A DNA stretch of 64,000 nt from NCBI RefSeq assembly GCF_000173415.1, contig NZ_ABXW01000045.1, positions 49,918-113,917 of the forward strand, read 5' to 3'. The position numbers and the translations under genes were made by a program. This DNA is from Providencia alcalifaciens DSM 30120 (GTDB lineage: Bacteria; Pseudomonadota; Gammaproteobacteria; Enterobacterales; Enterobacteriaceae). Below are positions 31,105 through 40,857 of this stretch, in pieces (position 1 is the first letter of the stretch; each line of letters starts with the position of its first letter). Under the pieces are notes generated by a model that saw only the letters and a list, made by a program, of their open reading frames with translations, ran no database searches and had not been told where the DNA came from.

Positions 31105-31835
31105 TATTTTCGCGCTTCTATCAATAAGTTTTTCATATCCGACACCGCTTGGGATAATCCACTAAATAGCGCACGACCAATAATTGCATGCCCAATATTT
31201 AACTCATAAATTTCGGGAAGTGCAGCAATTCGCTGAACATTATGATAGGTCAACCCATGCCCTGCATTCACTTTAATACCTTTGCCCGCCGCATAGCTTA
31301 CGCCATCGCGAATACGACGGAACTCAAGTTCCTGCTCTTGTTCAGTTTTAGCGTCTGCATAAGCCCCAGTATGGATTTCAATAAATGGTGCCCCACACTC
31401 TTGAGCAGCATCAATTTGCTTATGGTCTGCATCAATAAATAAAGAGACTAAAATGCCAGCATCGGTTAGACGTTTTACTGCGAATGCGACTTTTTGTTTT
31501 TGCCCTGCAACATCAAGTCCACCTTCAGTAGTCACCTCTTCACGCTTTTCAGGAACTAAGCAGCAATAAGTCGGCTTAATACGACAAGCAATGTCAATCA
31601 TCTCTTCCGTGACAGCCATTTCGAGATTCATTCGTGTTTGAATGGTCTTATTAAGCAGTTCAACATCTCTATCAGTAATATGACGACGGTCTTCACGTAA
31701 ATGAATCGTGATCCCATCAGCTCCAGCTTGCTCAGCAACAAACGCCGCTTGAACAGGATCAGGGTATTGTGTTCCTCTTGCATTTCTAACTGTTGCAATG
31801 TGGTCAATGTTAACGCCCAATAACAGCTCAGCCAT
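31104..31835 (-). CDS. pdxJ: Pyridoxine 5'-phosphate synthase PdxJ
   Basis: 243 residues, standard length. Condenses 1-deoxyxylulose 5-phosphate with 3-amino-2-oxopropyl phosphate to give pyridoxine 5'-phosphate. TIM barrel with [19 protein letters not shown] at the start, [12 protein letters not shown] and [12 protein letters not shown]. The conserved active-site Glu lies in [10 protein letters not shown]. Coupled with acpS. Unlike E. coli, 247 bp separate it from recO, and a small plus-strand ORF lies there. Confidence 0.96.
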   Translation of the reverse strand: MAELLLGVNIDHIATVRNARGTQYPDPVQAAFVAEQAGADGITIHLREDRRHITDRDVELLNKTIQTRMNLEMAVTEEMIDIACRIKPTYCCLVPEKREEVTTEGGLDVAGQKQKVAFAVKRLTDAGILVSLFIDADHKQIDAAQECGAPFIEIHTGAYADAKTEQEQELEFRRIRDGVSYAAGKGIKVNAGHGLTYHNVQRIAALPEIYELNIGHAIIGRALFSGLSQAVSDMKNLLIEARK

Positions 31836-31847
31836 GTTTAACTCCCT

Positions 31848-32075
31848 ATGAATAAACAGTCACTTATTTCGTATCAGCCATATCCTACTGCAATTTATCG
31901 CGTTGAGGGAAAAAATCTCTCGTTCTTCACCACCGATTCCAATTTAATACCTGATTTTCATCAATTACATTCACTTTTTGGGAAGCGCTTCGAAGAAAAT
32001 GGACATAGCTATAAATTGAATTGGATTACTCGTGAGGTTACGGATACAACAAAGGAAAACAGCGTTATCAAATAA
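31848..32075 (+). CDS. Small hypothetical protein between pdxJ and recO, opposite strand
   Basis: 75 residues, not recognised. Composition is protein-like (several Tyr, Phe and Trp; no low complexity), for example [20 protein letters not shown] and [12 protein letters not shown]. It fills the gap almost exactly: 12 bp from the pdxJ start and 7 bp from the recO stop. No good ribosome site precedes the ATG, and it would be transcribed against the flanking operon. It could be real, a remnant, or chance. Confidence 0.45.
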   Translation: MNKQSLISYQPYPTAIYRVEGKNLSFFTTDSNLIPDFHQLHSLFGKRFEENGHSYKLNWITREVTDTTKENSVIK

Positions 32076-32082
32076 AAAATAA

Positions 32083-32808
32083 TTAAGGTTTGGCTATATT
32101 TGCCGAAGGAATAATAAATTGACGGAAGAGTTCACGACTTTTAAGGGGCTTCCCCCCCAGATAGGGTTTTAATGCTATACGAGTAAAACGTTTAGCCGCT
32201 TTTAACGTATCGGCATCAGGGAATTCACGTTCTGCTAACGCTTTTAATTGTTTGCCTGTAAATGTGAGTTGGTCAATCACCAAGCTGCCAATGAAACCTT
32301 TTTCTTCTCGGTAACGATAGGTCATTGCATCAGTAACGGGTTCACCACTACCTGCACAATGTAAAAAATCAACGCCGTAGCCCAGATAAGATAATAAAGC
32401 GAGCTCAAATTGGCGTAAAGCAGACTCTGGAGTGCGTTCACTCCCAGCTAAAACTTGCAAGCAATTGAGGTAATCAAAAAATAGAGATGAATACGGTGTG
32501 CCAAACTCAATAACCCGAGCGGTAAGTTCATTAAGGTATAAACCGCTATATAAAACAGTACCACTAAGAGGGAGAGCAAGAGAGACAGGATCAGCATTGA
32601 TGAGGGTTTTGATTTCACCTTTGCCACTCCAACGGATCAACAAAGGTGTAAAAGGCTGCAAGCAGCCTCTTAATGGTGAGCGGTTGCGTCTCGCACCCTT
32701 TGCTAGCAAACGTATTTTCCCTTCCCCTTCAGTGAAAAAGTCGATTAATAGACTTGTTTCACTGTAAGGACGAGAATGGAGTACAAACGCACGCTGCCAA
32801 CCACTCAC
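32083..32808 (-). CDS. recO: DNA repair protein RecO
   Basis: 241 residues. RecFOR pathway protein that loads RecA on gapped DNA. N-terminal OB fold ([38 protein letters not shown]) and the conserved C-terminal [22 protein letters not shown] and [15 protein letters not shown]. The start is GTG (32806-32808), as conserved context requires. It follows era by 11 bp in the rnc-era-recO operon. Confidence 0.95.
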   Translation of the reverse strand: MSGWQRAFVLHSRPYSETSLLIDFFTEGEGKIRLLAKGARRNRSPLRGCLQPFTPLLIRWSGKGEIKTLINADPVSLALPLSGTVLYSGLYLNELTARVIEFGTPYSSLFFDYLNCLQVLAGSERTPESALRQFELALLSYLGYGVDFLHCAGSGEPVTDAMTYRYREEKGFIGSLVIDQLTFTGKQLKALAEREFPDADTLKAAKRFTRIALKPYLGGKPLKSRELFRQFIIPSANIAKP

Positions 32809-32819
32809 GGTGTCACCGA

Positions 32820-33728
32820 TTATTTTAAATCGTCAACATAGCCCAGACTGCGCAGTGCTCTTTCATCATCTGCCCAGCCGGATTTTACTTTGACCCAAAG
32901 CTCTAAATGCACTTTGGTTTCAAACAGACGCTCCATATCAATACGAGCTTCTGTTCCAATGGTTTTCAGCTTGCTTCCTTTATTACCGATAACCATTTTT
33001 TTCTGACCTTCGCGCTCAACCAAAATTAAGCCGTTGATATGGTAGCCGCCTTTATCCATAACTTTAAACTGCTCAATTTCGACAGTCACAGAGTATGGCA
33101 ATTCGTCACCTAAGAAACGCATCAGTTTTTCACGAATAATTTCAGACGCCATAAAGCGCTGAGAGCGATCTGTAATATAGTCTTCAGGGAAGTGATGGAT
33201 AGCTTCAGGAATATGCTGTTTCACAATCTTCGCGATAGTATCAACGCCAGTGCCTTTTTCAGCACTAATTGGCACCACGTCCAAGAAATTCATTTTTTGG
33301 CTAATCATGCCGATATGCGGTAATAAACTGGTCTTATCAACTACATTATCAATTTTATTGATTGCCAAGATAACAGGACAACGCAAACTTGATAACTTAT
33401 TGAGCACCATTTCATCATCAGGTGTCCAGTGGGTACCTTCAACCACGAAAATAACCAATTCAACATCACCAATAGAGCTGGATGCTGCACGGTTCATCAA
33501 ACGGTTAATCGCTCTTTTTTCTTCAATATGAAGACCTGGGGTATCAACATAGATAATTTGATAATTATCTTCTGTATGGATCCCCATAATACGGTGACGA
33601 GTTGTCTGTGGCTTTCTCGAGGTAATCGAGACTTTTTGCCCTAGCAACTGGTTTAACAATGTTGATTTCCCAACATTTGGTCGTCCAACTATGGCAACAA
33701 AACCACAGTGGGATTGTAATTCACTCAT
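32820..33728 (-). CDS. era: GTPase Era
   Basis: 302 residues. Essential GTPase that binds the 3' end of 16S rRNA and aids 30S maturation. G1 [13 protein letters not shown]3 DTPGLH and G4 NKID are intact, followed by a C-terminal KH domain with [14 protein letters not shown]. The start overlaps the rnc stop by four bases (ATGA). Confidence 0.97.
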   Translation of the reverse strand: MSELQSHCGFVAIVGRPNVGKSTLLNQLLGQKVSITSRKPQTTRHRIMGIHTEDNYQIIYVDTPGLHIEEKRAINRLMNRAASSSIGDVELVIFVVEGTHWTPDDEMVLNKLSSLRCPVILAINKIDNVVDKTSLLPHIGMISQKMNFLDVVPISAEKGTGVDTIAKIVKQHIPEAIHHFPEDYITDRSQRFMASEIIREKLMRFLGDELPYSVTVEIEQFKVMDKGGYHINGLILVEREGQKKMVIGNKGSKLKTIGTEARIDMERLFETKVHLELWVKVKSGWADDERALRSLGYVDDLK

Positions 33729-34405
33729 TCAATCTCCAAGATTTTCAATGCTTGTTCTGCTGCGGCTTGCTCCGCTTTACGACGGCTTGAACCGATGCCA
33801 TGAATCGGTTCTTCAATGCCACTGACTTGGCAGTGGATCGTAAATTCTTGATCATGAGCTTCTCCCTTCACAAGCACCACTAAATAGTTCGGTAATGGAA
33901 GATGACGCCCTTGCAAATATTCTTGTAGCCGCGTTTTCGGGTCTTTTTGCTTATCACCCGGACTAATTTCATCCAATCTCGCTTTGTACCATGCGAGAAT
34001 GATTTTTTCGATAGTTTGGATATCACTATCAAGAAAAATTCCGCCAATTAAGGCTTCAACAGTATCTGCTAAGATAGATTCACGGCGGAAGCCACCGCTT
34101 TTTAATTCACCCGGTCCTAAACGTAAACATTCACCGAGCTCAAACTCACGAGCTATTTCAGCCAGTGTATTTCCACGCACTAACGTTGCACGCATGCGAC
34201 TCATATCACCCTCGTCCACTTTTGGGAAACGATGATAGAGGTCATTAGCAATCACAAAACTGAGAATTGAATCACCTAGAAATTCCAGTCTTTCATTATG
34301 TTTGCTACTTGCACTTCTGTGAGTTAATGCCTGAATTAATAAATCATTTTGCTTGAATGTATATCCAAGCTTACGCTGTAATTTTTCTAACAAAGAGGGG
34401 TTCAT
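33725..34405 (-). CDS. rnc: Ribonuclease III Rnc
   Basis: 226 residues, same as E. coli. Double-strand-specific endoribonuclease that processes rRNA and many mRNAs. The signature [13 protein letters not shown] (residues ~36-48) and the metal ligands in [17 protein letters not shown] are intact, followed by a C-terminal dsRNA-binding domain ([13 protein letters not shown]...[15 protein letters not shown]). A long stem in its leader is a likely self-cleavage site. Confidence 0.97.
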   Translation of the reverse strand: MNPSLLEKLQRKLGYTFKQNDLLIQALTHRSASSKHNERLEFLGDSILSFVIANDLYHRFPKVDEGDMSRMRATLVRGNTLAEIAREFELGECLRLGPGELKSGGFRRESILADTVEALIGGIFLDSDIQTIEKIILAWYKARLDEISPGDKQKDPKTRLQEYLQGRHLPLPNYLVVLVKGEAHDQEFTIHCQVSGIEEPIHGIGSSRRKAEQAAAEQALKILEIE

Positions 34406-34437
34406 GTGCGCCCAACCATTCTACGTTTAATAAAAAA

Positions 34438-34490
34438 GCACACGCAACAGACCTGTAAAATCAGCTATTTTACAAAACTGTTGCGTTTGC
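34438..34490 (-). promoter_or_regulatory. Long stem in rnc leader, probable RNase III target (rncO-like)
   Basis: The arms GCACACGCAACAG (34438-34450) and CTGTTGCGTTTGC (34478-34490) pair with one mismatch. The stem continues through CCTGTAAAAT and ATTTTACAAA, giving about 22 bp in all around a short loop, 33 bp before the rnc ATG. In E. coli RNase III cleaves a stem at this place and so limits its own mRNA. The structure is seen; the function is inferred. Confidence 0.65.
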
Positions 34491-34646
34491 ACTGACTCCC
34501 GTCAACCATCACTCATAATTAATTGATATTCGAGAAATAACTTCGATGAGTTATCGGAATTTAACGAGGATAATTAATAAATAGGAAGTCAATAATGTTT
34601 AAAGCAACATTATTGTACACTGGGTAAAATAATAATGCTTTATGAT

Positions 34647-34676
34647 AATGCGAGTTTTCTCATGAAAACCCGCATT
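34647..34676 (-). terminator. Hairpin after lepB
   Basis: AATGCGAGTTTTC and GAAAACCCGCATT pair with one mismatch around four bases, 12 bp after the lepB stop. The following minus-strand bases ATCATAAAG lack a U-run, so read-through into rnc is likely. Confidence 0.5.
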
Positions 34677-34688
34677 GTCTGAAATGAA

Positions 34689-35654
34689 TTATAGAGGACC
34701 AATTCGGCTAAAGCGAATGCCTGTTGGCCATTCGTTTTCTTGTTTATCTAAACTTAACCAGATAAATACAGCACGACCAACTAAGTTTTGTTCAGGAACA
34801 AAGCCCCACATACGGCTATCTGAACTATTGTCTCTATTATCACCCATCATAAAATAGTGTTTTTCAGGCACTATCCACTCATTAAGTGGTAAACCTGGTT
34901 GCACATATTTTGATTGAGTAATGTAGTTATTAATCGTCAGTATTTGATGCGTGACGGTATCTAACTGCTCACTGCGACCATACTGACGCAATGAATTACT
35001 CGGTAATGCTTGGTCTACTGGAATCTGATAATTACCATATTGGTTATCTACCACAGAGCTATTTTCAAAAACCATTGTCCACTCACTTGGCTCTAATGGA
35101 CCATATGTGACGGGCAATTTTTCAGTACATTGATTATCTGCACAGTTTGGATAAATGGTTAATTCTTTCGCTTCTGGGTTATAAATAATTTTATCGCCAG
35201 GTAAACCAATTACGCGTTTTACGAAGTCAACATTTGGCTCTTTCGGATATTTAAATACCGCAATATCCCCGCGATTAGGCTTACCAGTTTCGATTAATGT
35301 GGTTTGTGTTATTGGATCTTTTAATCCATATGAAAACTTTTCAACCAACATAAAATCACCAACTAATAATGTTGGCATCATCGAACCTGATGGGATCTGG
35401 AACGGTTCATAAATAAATGAACGAACAATCAAAACAATGGCTAACACAGGAAAAATTGAGGTTCCTGTTTCCAGCCACGATGGACGACGAACCGCTTTCG
35501 CCAGTTCATCCTCGTTCATTGAGCCGTTTGTTACTTCCCGCAATTTTTTAAGTTTCGCCTTACGTGCAGGCGCAAACTTAAATTTATCTAAGCACCAAAT
35601 AATCCCCGTCACCAGCGTAGCGAGTGTGAGGATCAGGGCAAACGTGTTAGCCAT
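34689..35654 (-). CDS. lepB: Signal peptidase I LepB
   Basis: 321 residues (E. coli 324). Inner-membrane serine protease that removes signal peptides. Two N-terminal membrane segments (ALILTLATLVTGIIWCLDKF and FPVLAIVLIVRSFIY). Catalytic Ser in PSGSMMPTLLVGDFMLVEKF and catalytic Lys in VDFVKRVIGLPGD, with the C-terminal box GDNRDNSSDSRMWGFVP. It follows lepA by 17 bp, as in E. coli. Confidence 0.97.
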   Translation of the reverse strand: MANTFALILTLATLVTGIIWCLDKFKFAPARKAKLKKLREVTNGSMNEDELAKAVRRPSWLETGTSIFPVLAIVLIVRSFIYEPFQIPSGSMMPTLLVGDFMLVEKFSYGLKDPITQTTLIETGKPNRGDIAVFKYPKEPNVDFVKRVIGLPGDKIIYNPEAKELTIYPNCADNQCTEKLPVTYGPLEPSEWTMVFENSSVVDNQYGNYQIPVDQALPSNSLRQYGRSEQLDTVTHQILTINNYITQSKYVQPGLPLNEWIVPEKHYFMMGDNRDNSSDSRMWGFVPEQNLVGRAVFIWLSLDKQENEWPTGIRFSRIGPL

Positions 35655-35671
35655 TAAGACTCCTTGTAAAC

Positions 35672-37474
35672 TTAGCTGTCTTTACCTACGTGCAATATAG
35701 CAAGGAACGCTTCCTGTGGGAGTTCAACGTTACCCACTTGCTTCATACGTTTCTTACCATCCTTTTGCTTCTGTAACAGTTTCTTCTTACGGCTAACGTC
35801 ACCGCCATAACATTTGGCAAGAACGTTTTTGCGCAGCTGTTTCACTGTAGAACGAGCAATAATGTGGTTACCGATTGCCGCTTGAATTGCAATATCAAAC
35901 TGTTGACGTGGAATCAGCTCTTTCATTTTTTCCACCAGTTCACGTCCGCGATACTGAGAGTTACCACGGTGAGTGATCAGAGCTAATGCGTCCACACGTT
36001 CGTTATTGATTAAAACATCCACACGCACCATATCTGATGTTTGGAAACGTTTGAATGAATAATCCAATGATGCATAACCACGGGATGTCGATTTTAAGCG
36101 ATCGAAGAAATCCAGCACCACTTCTGACATTGGGATTTCATACGTCAATGAGACCTGATTACCGTGATAAACCATGTTGGTTTGTACACCACGTTTTTCA
36201 ATACACAGAGTGATAACGTTACCTAAATACTCTTTAGGCATTAGCATGTGACACTCAGCGATCGGCTCTCTTAACTCTTCAATGTTATTCAGCGGCGGTA
36301 ATTTTGATGGGCTATCCACATAAACCACTTCACCATTAGTTTGCTGAACTTCATACACTACCGTTGGTGCCGTCGTGATCAGATCAAGATCGTATTCACG
36401 CTCTAAACGTTCTTGAATGATTTCCATGTGCAGTAAGCCAAGGAAACCGCAGCGGAAACCAAATCCTAATGCCGTTGATGTTTCTGGCTCATAAAACAGA
36501 GAGGCGTCATTCAGGCTTAATTTACCTAATGCATCACGGAAAGCTTCATAATCGTCAGAACTGACCGGGAACAGACCCGCATATACCTGAGGTTTTACTT
36601 TTTTAAAGCCAGGTAATGCTTTATCTGCTGGGTTACGAGCTCCCGTTAAAGTATCCCCGACAGGTGCGCCAGTGATATCTTTAATTGCACACACCAACCA
36701 GCCTACTTCGCCACAGTTCAGTACATCACGGTCAACTTGTTTTGGTGTAAAAATACCAAGGCGATCCGCGTTGTAGACGTTTCCTGTACTCATGACTTTT
36801 ACTTTATCGCCTTTTTTCAATGTTCCGTTTTTAATACGGATCAGAGAAACAACGCCTAAATAGTTATCGAACCAAGAGTCGATAATCAGCGCTTGTAAAG
36901 GGGCATCTCCATCACCTTCTGGCGGTGGAATTTCTTTCACTAAACGTTCGATAACATCTTGAACACCGATACCGGTTTTCGCAGAACAACGAACGGCATC
37001 ATGGGCATCAAGACCCACAATGTCTTCAATCTCTTCAGCTACGCGCTCTGGATCAGCGGCTGGTAAGTCAATTTTGTTAAGGATCGGAACCACTTCCAGA
37101 TCCATCTCAATAGCGGTATAGCAGTTTGCTAGAGTTTGAGCCTCAACCCCTTGGCCAGCATCCACAACTAATAATGCGCCTTCACACGCCGCCAATGAGC
37201 GGGATACTTCATAGGAGAAGTCTACGTGTCCAGGGGTATCGATAAAGTTCAGTTGGTAGGTTTCACCATCTGAAGCTTTATAGTCGAGCGTAACGCTTTG
37301 CGCTTTAATGGTAATACCACGTTCACGTTCCAGATCCATAGAGTCTAAAACCTGAGCCGCCATTTCACGGTCAGTTAAGCCACCACAGATTTGAATAATA
37401 CGATCCGATAATGTGGATTTTCCATGGTCGATATGTGCAATGATCGAAAAGTTTCTGATGTTTTTGATTTTCAA
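35672..37474 (-). CDS. lepA: Translation elongation factor 4 (LepA)
   Basis: 600 residues (E. coli 599). Ribosome-bound GTPase with G1 [11 protein letters not shown]3 DTPGHVDF, G4 NKID, EF-G-like domains and the unique C-terminal domain ([28 protein letters not shown]). The start codon appears to be TTG (37472-37474), giving (M)[13 protein letters not shown], with AGAAGAT upstream. An ATG with a matching N-terminus is absent. First gene of the lepA-lepB-rnc-era-recO series. Confidence 0.95.
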   Translation of the reverse strand: MKIKNIRNFSIIAHIDHGKSTLSDRIIQICGGLTDREMAAQVLDSMDLERERGITIKAQSVTLDYKASDGETYQLNFIDTPGHVDFSYEVSRSLAACEGALLVVDAGQGVEAQTLANCYTAIEMDLEVVPILNKIDLPAADPERVAEEIEDIVGLDAHDAVRCSAKTGIGVQDVIERLVKEIPPPEGDGDAPLQALIIDSWFDNYLGVVSLIRIKNGTLKKGDKVKVMSTGNVYNADRLGIFTPKQVDRDVLNCGEVGWLVCAIKDITGAPVGDTLTGARNPADKALPGFKKVKPQVYAGLFPVSSDDYEAFRDALGKLSLNDASLFYEPETSTALGFGFRCGFLGLLHMEIIQERLEREYDLDLITTAPTVVYEVQQTNGEVVYVDSPSKLPPLNNIEELREPIAECHMLMPKEYLGNVITLCIEKRGVQTNMVYHGNQVSLTYEIPMSEVVLDFFDRLKSTSRGYASLDYSFKRFQTSDMVRVDVLINNERVDALALITHRGNSQYRGRELVEKMKELIPRQQFDIAIQAAIGNHIIARSTVKQLRKNVLAKCYGGDVSRKKKLLQKQKDGKKRMKQVGNVELPQEAFLAILHVGKDS

Positions 37475-37681
37475 GGTAATATCTTCTTTTAAATTGCCTT
37501 ACAAAATCAGTTTTGAGCAAATTTCGCTACAAAACTAAAATGCTATGATTATCACAAGATTGCTAATTAGCAGCATTTTACATACAAGAACCCACTAACA
37601 CAAAGATTCAATGTAAAACAACTGTAAACTTGCCAAAGTTTAATAAGTTACTTATTTCGTTTTTTTTCATTTTGAACGACT

Positions 37682-37726
37682 AAAAACAAAATCGCCTGTA
37701 GTGAAAAGCATAACTACAGGCGATTA
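37682..37726 (-). terminator. Terminator of the rpoE-rse operon
   Basis: Perfect 13-bp arms AATCGCCTGTAGT and ACTACAGGCGATT (37690-37702/37713-37725). On the minus strand they are followed by TTGTTTTTAG. It lies 17 bp after the rseC stop. The remaining lepA-rseC gap (37475-37742) is AT-rich and holds nothing else I can support. Confidence 0.85.
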
Positions 37727-37742
37727 AGGTATACAGTGACAT

Positions 37743-38207
37743 TCAACAATGTGCTTGAACGCTGATTTCCCCAGGAGGCAGTCCTATTTGTAACACGATA
37801 GGCTCAAAGTCGATTTTATTTCGCCAGCGAGAAGCCACTTTTCTTGCCGTAAAAAAGCCAACAAAACCGCCTAAAATACCAGTTAGAGCAACCCAAACTT
37901 GCTCTAACTGAGCTGATTGAGCCAATGCAGCAAATAAAAATAGTCCGATTAATGGCGTTAAATAGACTAGCATTGCTGAGCGAAGTAAGCTTCCCTCAGG
38001 AATACCAACTTCAATTTTTTGCCCCACGACTAATGGCTGGTCAACGTCAATTTCCAACTCATGCTCTGTGTTAGGTCCGATTTTATTTAAGGCATAAGAG
38101 CCACAAGCTGCGCGAGCACTGCAACTTCCACAACCAGCAGACGAACCATAACGCAATAATGCTCGCCCCTTTTGCCACCTAACCACTGTTGCCCATTCTT
38201 TTACCAT
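37743..38207 (-). CDS. rseC: SoxR-reducing system / sigmaE modulator RseC
   Basis: 154 residues (E. coli 159). Inner-membrane protein with two membrane segments (LVYLTPLIGLFLFAALAQ and WVALTGILGGFVGFFTA) and an N-terminal cysteine cluster GCGSCSARAACGS. In E. coli it has a mild positive effect on sigmaE and helps reduce SoxR. Last gene of the rpoE operon, 3 bp after rseB. Confidence 0.92.
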   Translation of the reverse strand: MVKEWATVVRWQKGRALLRYGSSAGCGSCSARAACGSYALNKIGPNTEHELEIDVDQPLVVGQKIEVGIPEGSLLRSAMLVYLTPLIGLFLFAALAQSAQLEQVWVALTGILGGFVGFFTARKVASRWRNKIDFEPIVLQIGLPPGEISVQAHC

Positions 38208-38210
38208 GAT

Positions 38211-39161
38211 TTACTCCCGAAACTGAATGCTACTCGCAATTAACTGTGATGTTGGCAGCGGCAGCTCACCTATTATCGTAATCACATTTTGCTTTTGAGT
38301 CATGGTGTAAATTGTGCGACGACCATTTTGCAATGGCTGATCAAGTAAAGGACCTTTCGACGCTTTTGTCACATTGACCGAAAATGTAAATAAACCGTCA
38401 CTAAACATCGCGGTTTCTACAATATCATCTTTATTCAGTTTTCCCGTCGAACGTGAAACTTCCTCAAATCCTGGTGGTAACATGCCCACTTGCCATTTAA
38501 ACGCTGGGTTTTCATTCTTCGGTGATAATAATAATGGCGGGAGATTCACATTGCTCAGAGATTTCAATGAGTCTTGTACATTCTTGCTGTCTAATACCGT
38601 CGAAATGACCCGAAACTGCTCCAACGTTTGATTATTATTATCCAATAAATCAACACGTAGTGGCAATTTAGTTTCTTCATCGATTAATAGCACATAATTG
38701 AATCGGGAATTATCTTTTGAAATGATACGGATCACTAATGCGGGTTTATCGCCAATATGGGTACGACCAGCATCAATAAAATTATAATACGGCTGAATTT
38801 TTTGATAATCAGCAAAAATAACCGTTGGCAAATTATCGATGATGTGTTCACCATTGAGGCTAAATGCATCAAATCCAGGTTCAAAATAGCTAATTCGATT
38901 GCCATTTTGCACAATTTCTCGTCGAGATGAATCCATTTGGATCATTTGAGAAACAGGAACACCATTGAGAATCGCATGACGATAGCGAACAGGGACGATA
39001 TTTTGTGGACTTAGTGTCATGAAAGACATTTCATATGACAAGTTCTGGGCAGCCGTTCCCATTTCTTTAAAAAGAACATCGGCATCCGTAGATGATGCCG
39101 ACGCTTGATTAGATATAATCAGGCTGCCCGTCAGGCAGATGACGGATAACCATTTGTTCAT
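38211..39161 (-). CDS. rseB: Periplasmic sigmaE regulator RseB
   Basis: 316 residues. Signal peptide MNKWLSVICLTGSLIISNQASA. Two periplasmic domains follow: an N-terminal LolA-like domain, then a domain that contacts RseA. RseB protects RseA from DegS and is released by mislocalised lipopolysaccharide and outer-membrane signals. The start shares one base with the rseA stop (TAATG). Confidence 0.94.
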   Translation of the reverse strand: MNKWLSVICLTGSLIISNQASASSTDADVLFKEMGTAAQNLSYEMSFMTLSPQNIVPVRYRHAILNGVPVSQMIQMDSSRREIVQNGNRISYFEPGFDAFSLNGEHIIDNLPTVIFADYQKIQPYYNFIDAGRTHIGDKPALVIRIISKDNSRFNYVLLIDEETKLPLRVDLLDNNNQTLEQFRVISTVLDSKNVQDSLKSLSNVNLPPLLLSPKNENPAFKWQVGMLPPGFEEVSRSTGKLNKDDIVETAMFSDGLFTFSVNVTKASKGPLLDQPLQNGRRTIYTMTQKQNVITIIGELPLPTSQLIASSIQFRE

Positions 39162-39784
39162 TATTGCTGTTTAACTCCAGCTGATGCGCTATTTTTATCA
39201 CTGTCGTGAAGCTGTTGATTCAGCATCGAACGTCTTTCAATTTCATACTGTTGTAGCATGGCATTGATACGTTGATTTTGTTGTTCAATTTGTTGAGTTT
39301 GCTGTTCAGTGCCAAACAATTGGCTATCTGAAATATTTAAACTCACTGGCGCACCACGTCCAACGGGAACGGTATTGAATACGGGATCATCCACAGTAGA
39401 ATCAACACTATTACTTTGATTGTATTGTTGAACACCCACAATCACCGCGAGTGACACACATGCTGCTACGCCAATTTGTGTAATTTGGCTTGCCCATGGA
39501 CGAATTTTGTTCCAAAACGGGAAGCCACTCCAGCTTGCTGGTTCTGGCTGTGACTCAACAACTGCCTGAGGACTAATTCGCACCGCTTCATTTTCTAGCG
39601 CTGCCGCAACTTTACTAGCAATATCAAAATGAATAACATCGCCAGTATCATTGCGCAGAGTATCACGAACAAGATGATAGCTCTCCCAACGTTGCTTTAA
39701 CGTTGAATCACATGAAATGGTATTAATGAGTTCTAAATCTAGAGCTTCACCATCCATCATTGCGGAAAGTTTCTCTCTTTGCAT
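39161..39784 (-). CDS. rseA: Anti-sigmaE factor RseA
   Basis: 207 residues (E. coli 216). N-terminal cytoplasmic sigmaE-binding part (MQREKLSAMMDGEALD), one membrane segment (IGVAACVSLAVIVGVQQY near residue 105) and a periplasmic Gln-rich part that binds RseB. A TTG two codons upstream exists; I choose the ATG matching E. coli. It is cleaved by DegS and RseP under envelope stress to release sigmaE. Confidence 0.94.
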   Translation of the reverse strand: MQREKLSAMMDGEALDLELINTISCDSTLKQRWESYHLVRDTLRNDTGDVIHFDIASKVAAALENEAVRISPQAVVESQPEPASWSGFPFWNKIRPWASQITQIGVAACVSLAVIVGVQQYNQSNSVDSTVDDPVFNTVPVGRGAPVSLNISDSQLFGTEQQTQQIEQQNQRINAMLQQYEIERRSMLNQQLHDSDKNSASAGVKQQ

Positions 39785-39841
39785 GCCCAATTACCTTCAG
39801 TTAATTGCTCACAGTTAAATGGTAACTCGCGATCCAACCAA

Positions 39842-40420
39842 TTAATGCTGTTGGATCAACGGCTGAACTTTTTCATCAATTGCTTCCCTCGCCCTGAAGA
39901 TCCGTGATCGGACTGTGCCTACAGGGCAATCCATCACTTCAGCTATCTCTTCATAACTTAAACCATCAAGTTCTCGTAATGTAATTGCCATTCGGAGATC
40001 CTCTGGCAGTGACTCAATGGTACGGAAAACAACTCGCTTTAATTCATCAGACAACATTAAGTTCTCTGGGTTCGAAATTTCTTTCAATGCACCGGCTGAT
40101 TCGAAGTTTTCTGCGTCACTAGCTTCAAGATCTGACGCGGGAGGACGCCGGTCTTGAGCGACTAAATAGTTCTTTGCCGTATTGACAGCAATTCGATAAA
40201 GCCAAGTATAAAAAGCACTGTCGCCACGAAACGAACCTATTGCACGATAAGCCTTAATAAATGACTCTTGCGCGACATCAGGCACATCTGCTTGTGGTAC
40301 ATAACGAGAAACGAGACTTGCAACTTTATGCTGGTATTTAATTACCAGTAAGTTGAAAGCTTGTTGGTCGCCTTTTTGTACTTTCTCAACCAAGATTTGG
40401 TCTGTCAGCTGCTCGCTCAT
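39842..40420 (-). CDS. rpoE: RNA polymerase sigmaE factor RpoE
   Basis: 192 residues (E. coli 191). ECF sigma factor for envelope stress. Region 2 has DVPDVAQESFIKAYRAIGSFRGDSAFYTWLYRIAVN and region 4 has LREL-DGLSYEEIAEVMDCPVGTVRSRIFRAREAI. An ATG four codons earlier is in frame, but MSEQLTDQILVEKVQKGDQ at 40418-40420 matches the family. That ATG overlaps the stop of an upstream leader ORF as ATGA, which supports it. A sigmaE-type promoter lies upstream. Confidence 0.96.
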   Translation of the reverse strand: MSEQLTDQILVEKVQKGDQQAFNLLVIKYQHKVASLVSRYVPQADVPDVAQESFIKAYRAIGSFRGDSAFYTWLYRIAVNTAKNYLVAQDRRPPASDLEASDAENFESAGALKEISNPENLMLSDELKRVVFRTIESLPEDLRMAITLRELDGLSYEEIAEVMDCPVGTVRSRIFRAREAIDEKVQPLIQQH

Positions 40421-40470
40421 TCCAGGATCCATCTCCTGAACACAGATTGATAATGACTTAGCTTGTTCAT
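40417..40470 (-). CDS. 17-residue leader peptide coupled to rpoE (RseD-like position)
   Basis: The ORF encodes MNKLSHYQSVFRRWILE. The ATG (40468-40470) is preceded by the strong ribosome site GGAAGGGAGAAG, and the TGA stop overlaps the rpoE ATG as ATGA. E. coli also has a translated leader ORF (rseD) here, although I see no clear sequence likeness to it. The tandem Arg codons AGG-AGA are rare in enterobacteria and double as purine-rich sequence before rpoE. It is likely translated, and rpoE translation probably depends on it (inference). Confidence 0.65.
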   Translation of the reverse strand: MNKLSHYQSVFRRWILE

Positions 40471-40857
40471 CTTCTCCCTTCCTTAAGCAAGCCTAACTTC
40501 GAGTAATAAAAACTGATGAAGTTCAATTTATTCCGAAAAAAACCGAAAATAATTCCAAAAAATGAGATCTAAGTTTCTTAATCGATCCCATCGATCCTTG
40601 TGAGCACTACCTAATAGTATACACAAAACAGGCATATATGCGGCACGAATACATGGCATTTATTCATTCGTATAATCTATCTATCATTTAGCTCGCTATG
40701 ATTTCTCTAACAAAATATTTTTTAGCAAAATAGTCAAACAACGCACCGCTAAATTATCGCGCTCGCCGATGACGCTAAATGTGGATTAATGCATAGTCAG
40801 AGGCAGCTCGATAGGCTAACATAAAATTCTTTATAGAAACACAACACGCAAATACTT
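40471..40857. promoter_or_regulatory. Divergent rpoE/nadB intergenic region
   Basis: 387 bp without a gene. It holds the sigmaE-type promoter near 40498-40524 (separate entry). Upstream is AT-rich sequence in which other rpoE promoters and the nadB promoter must lie; I cannot assign them confidently. Confidence 0.5.
40498..40524 (-). promoter_or_regulatory. SigmaE-type promoter of rpoE
   Basis: On the minus strand GAACTT (-35, 40524-40519), a 16-bp spacer, then TCGAA (-10, 40502-40498). This fits the sigmaE consensus GAACTT-N16-TCTRA with small deviation in the -10. The predicted start is near 40491, about 21 bases before the leader peptide ATG. It implies autoregulation as in E. coli. Confidence 0.6.
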
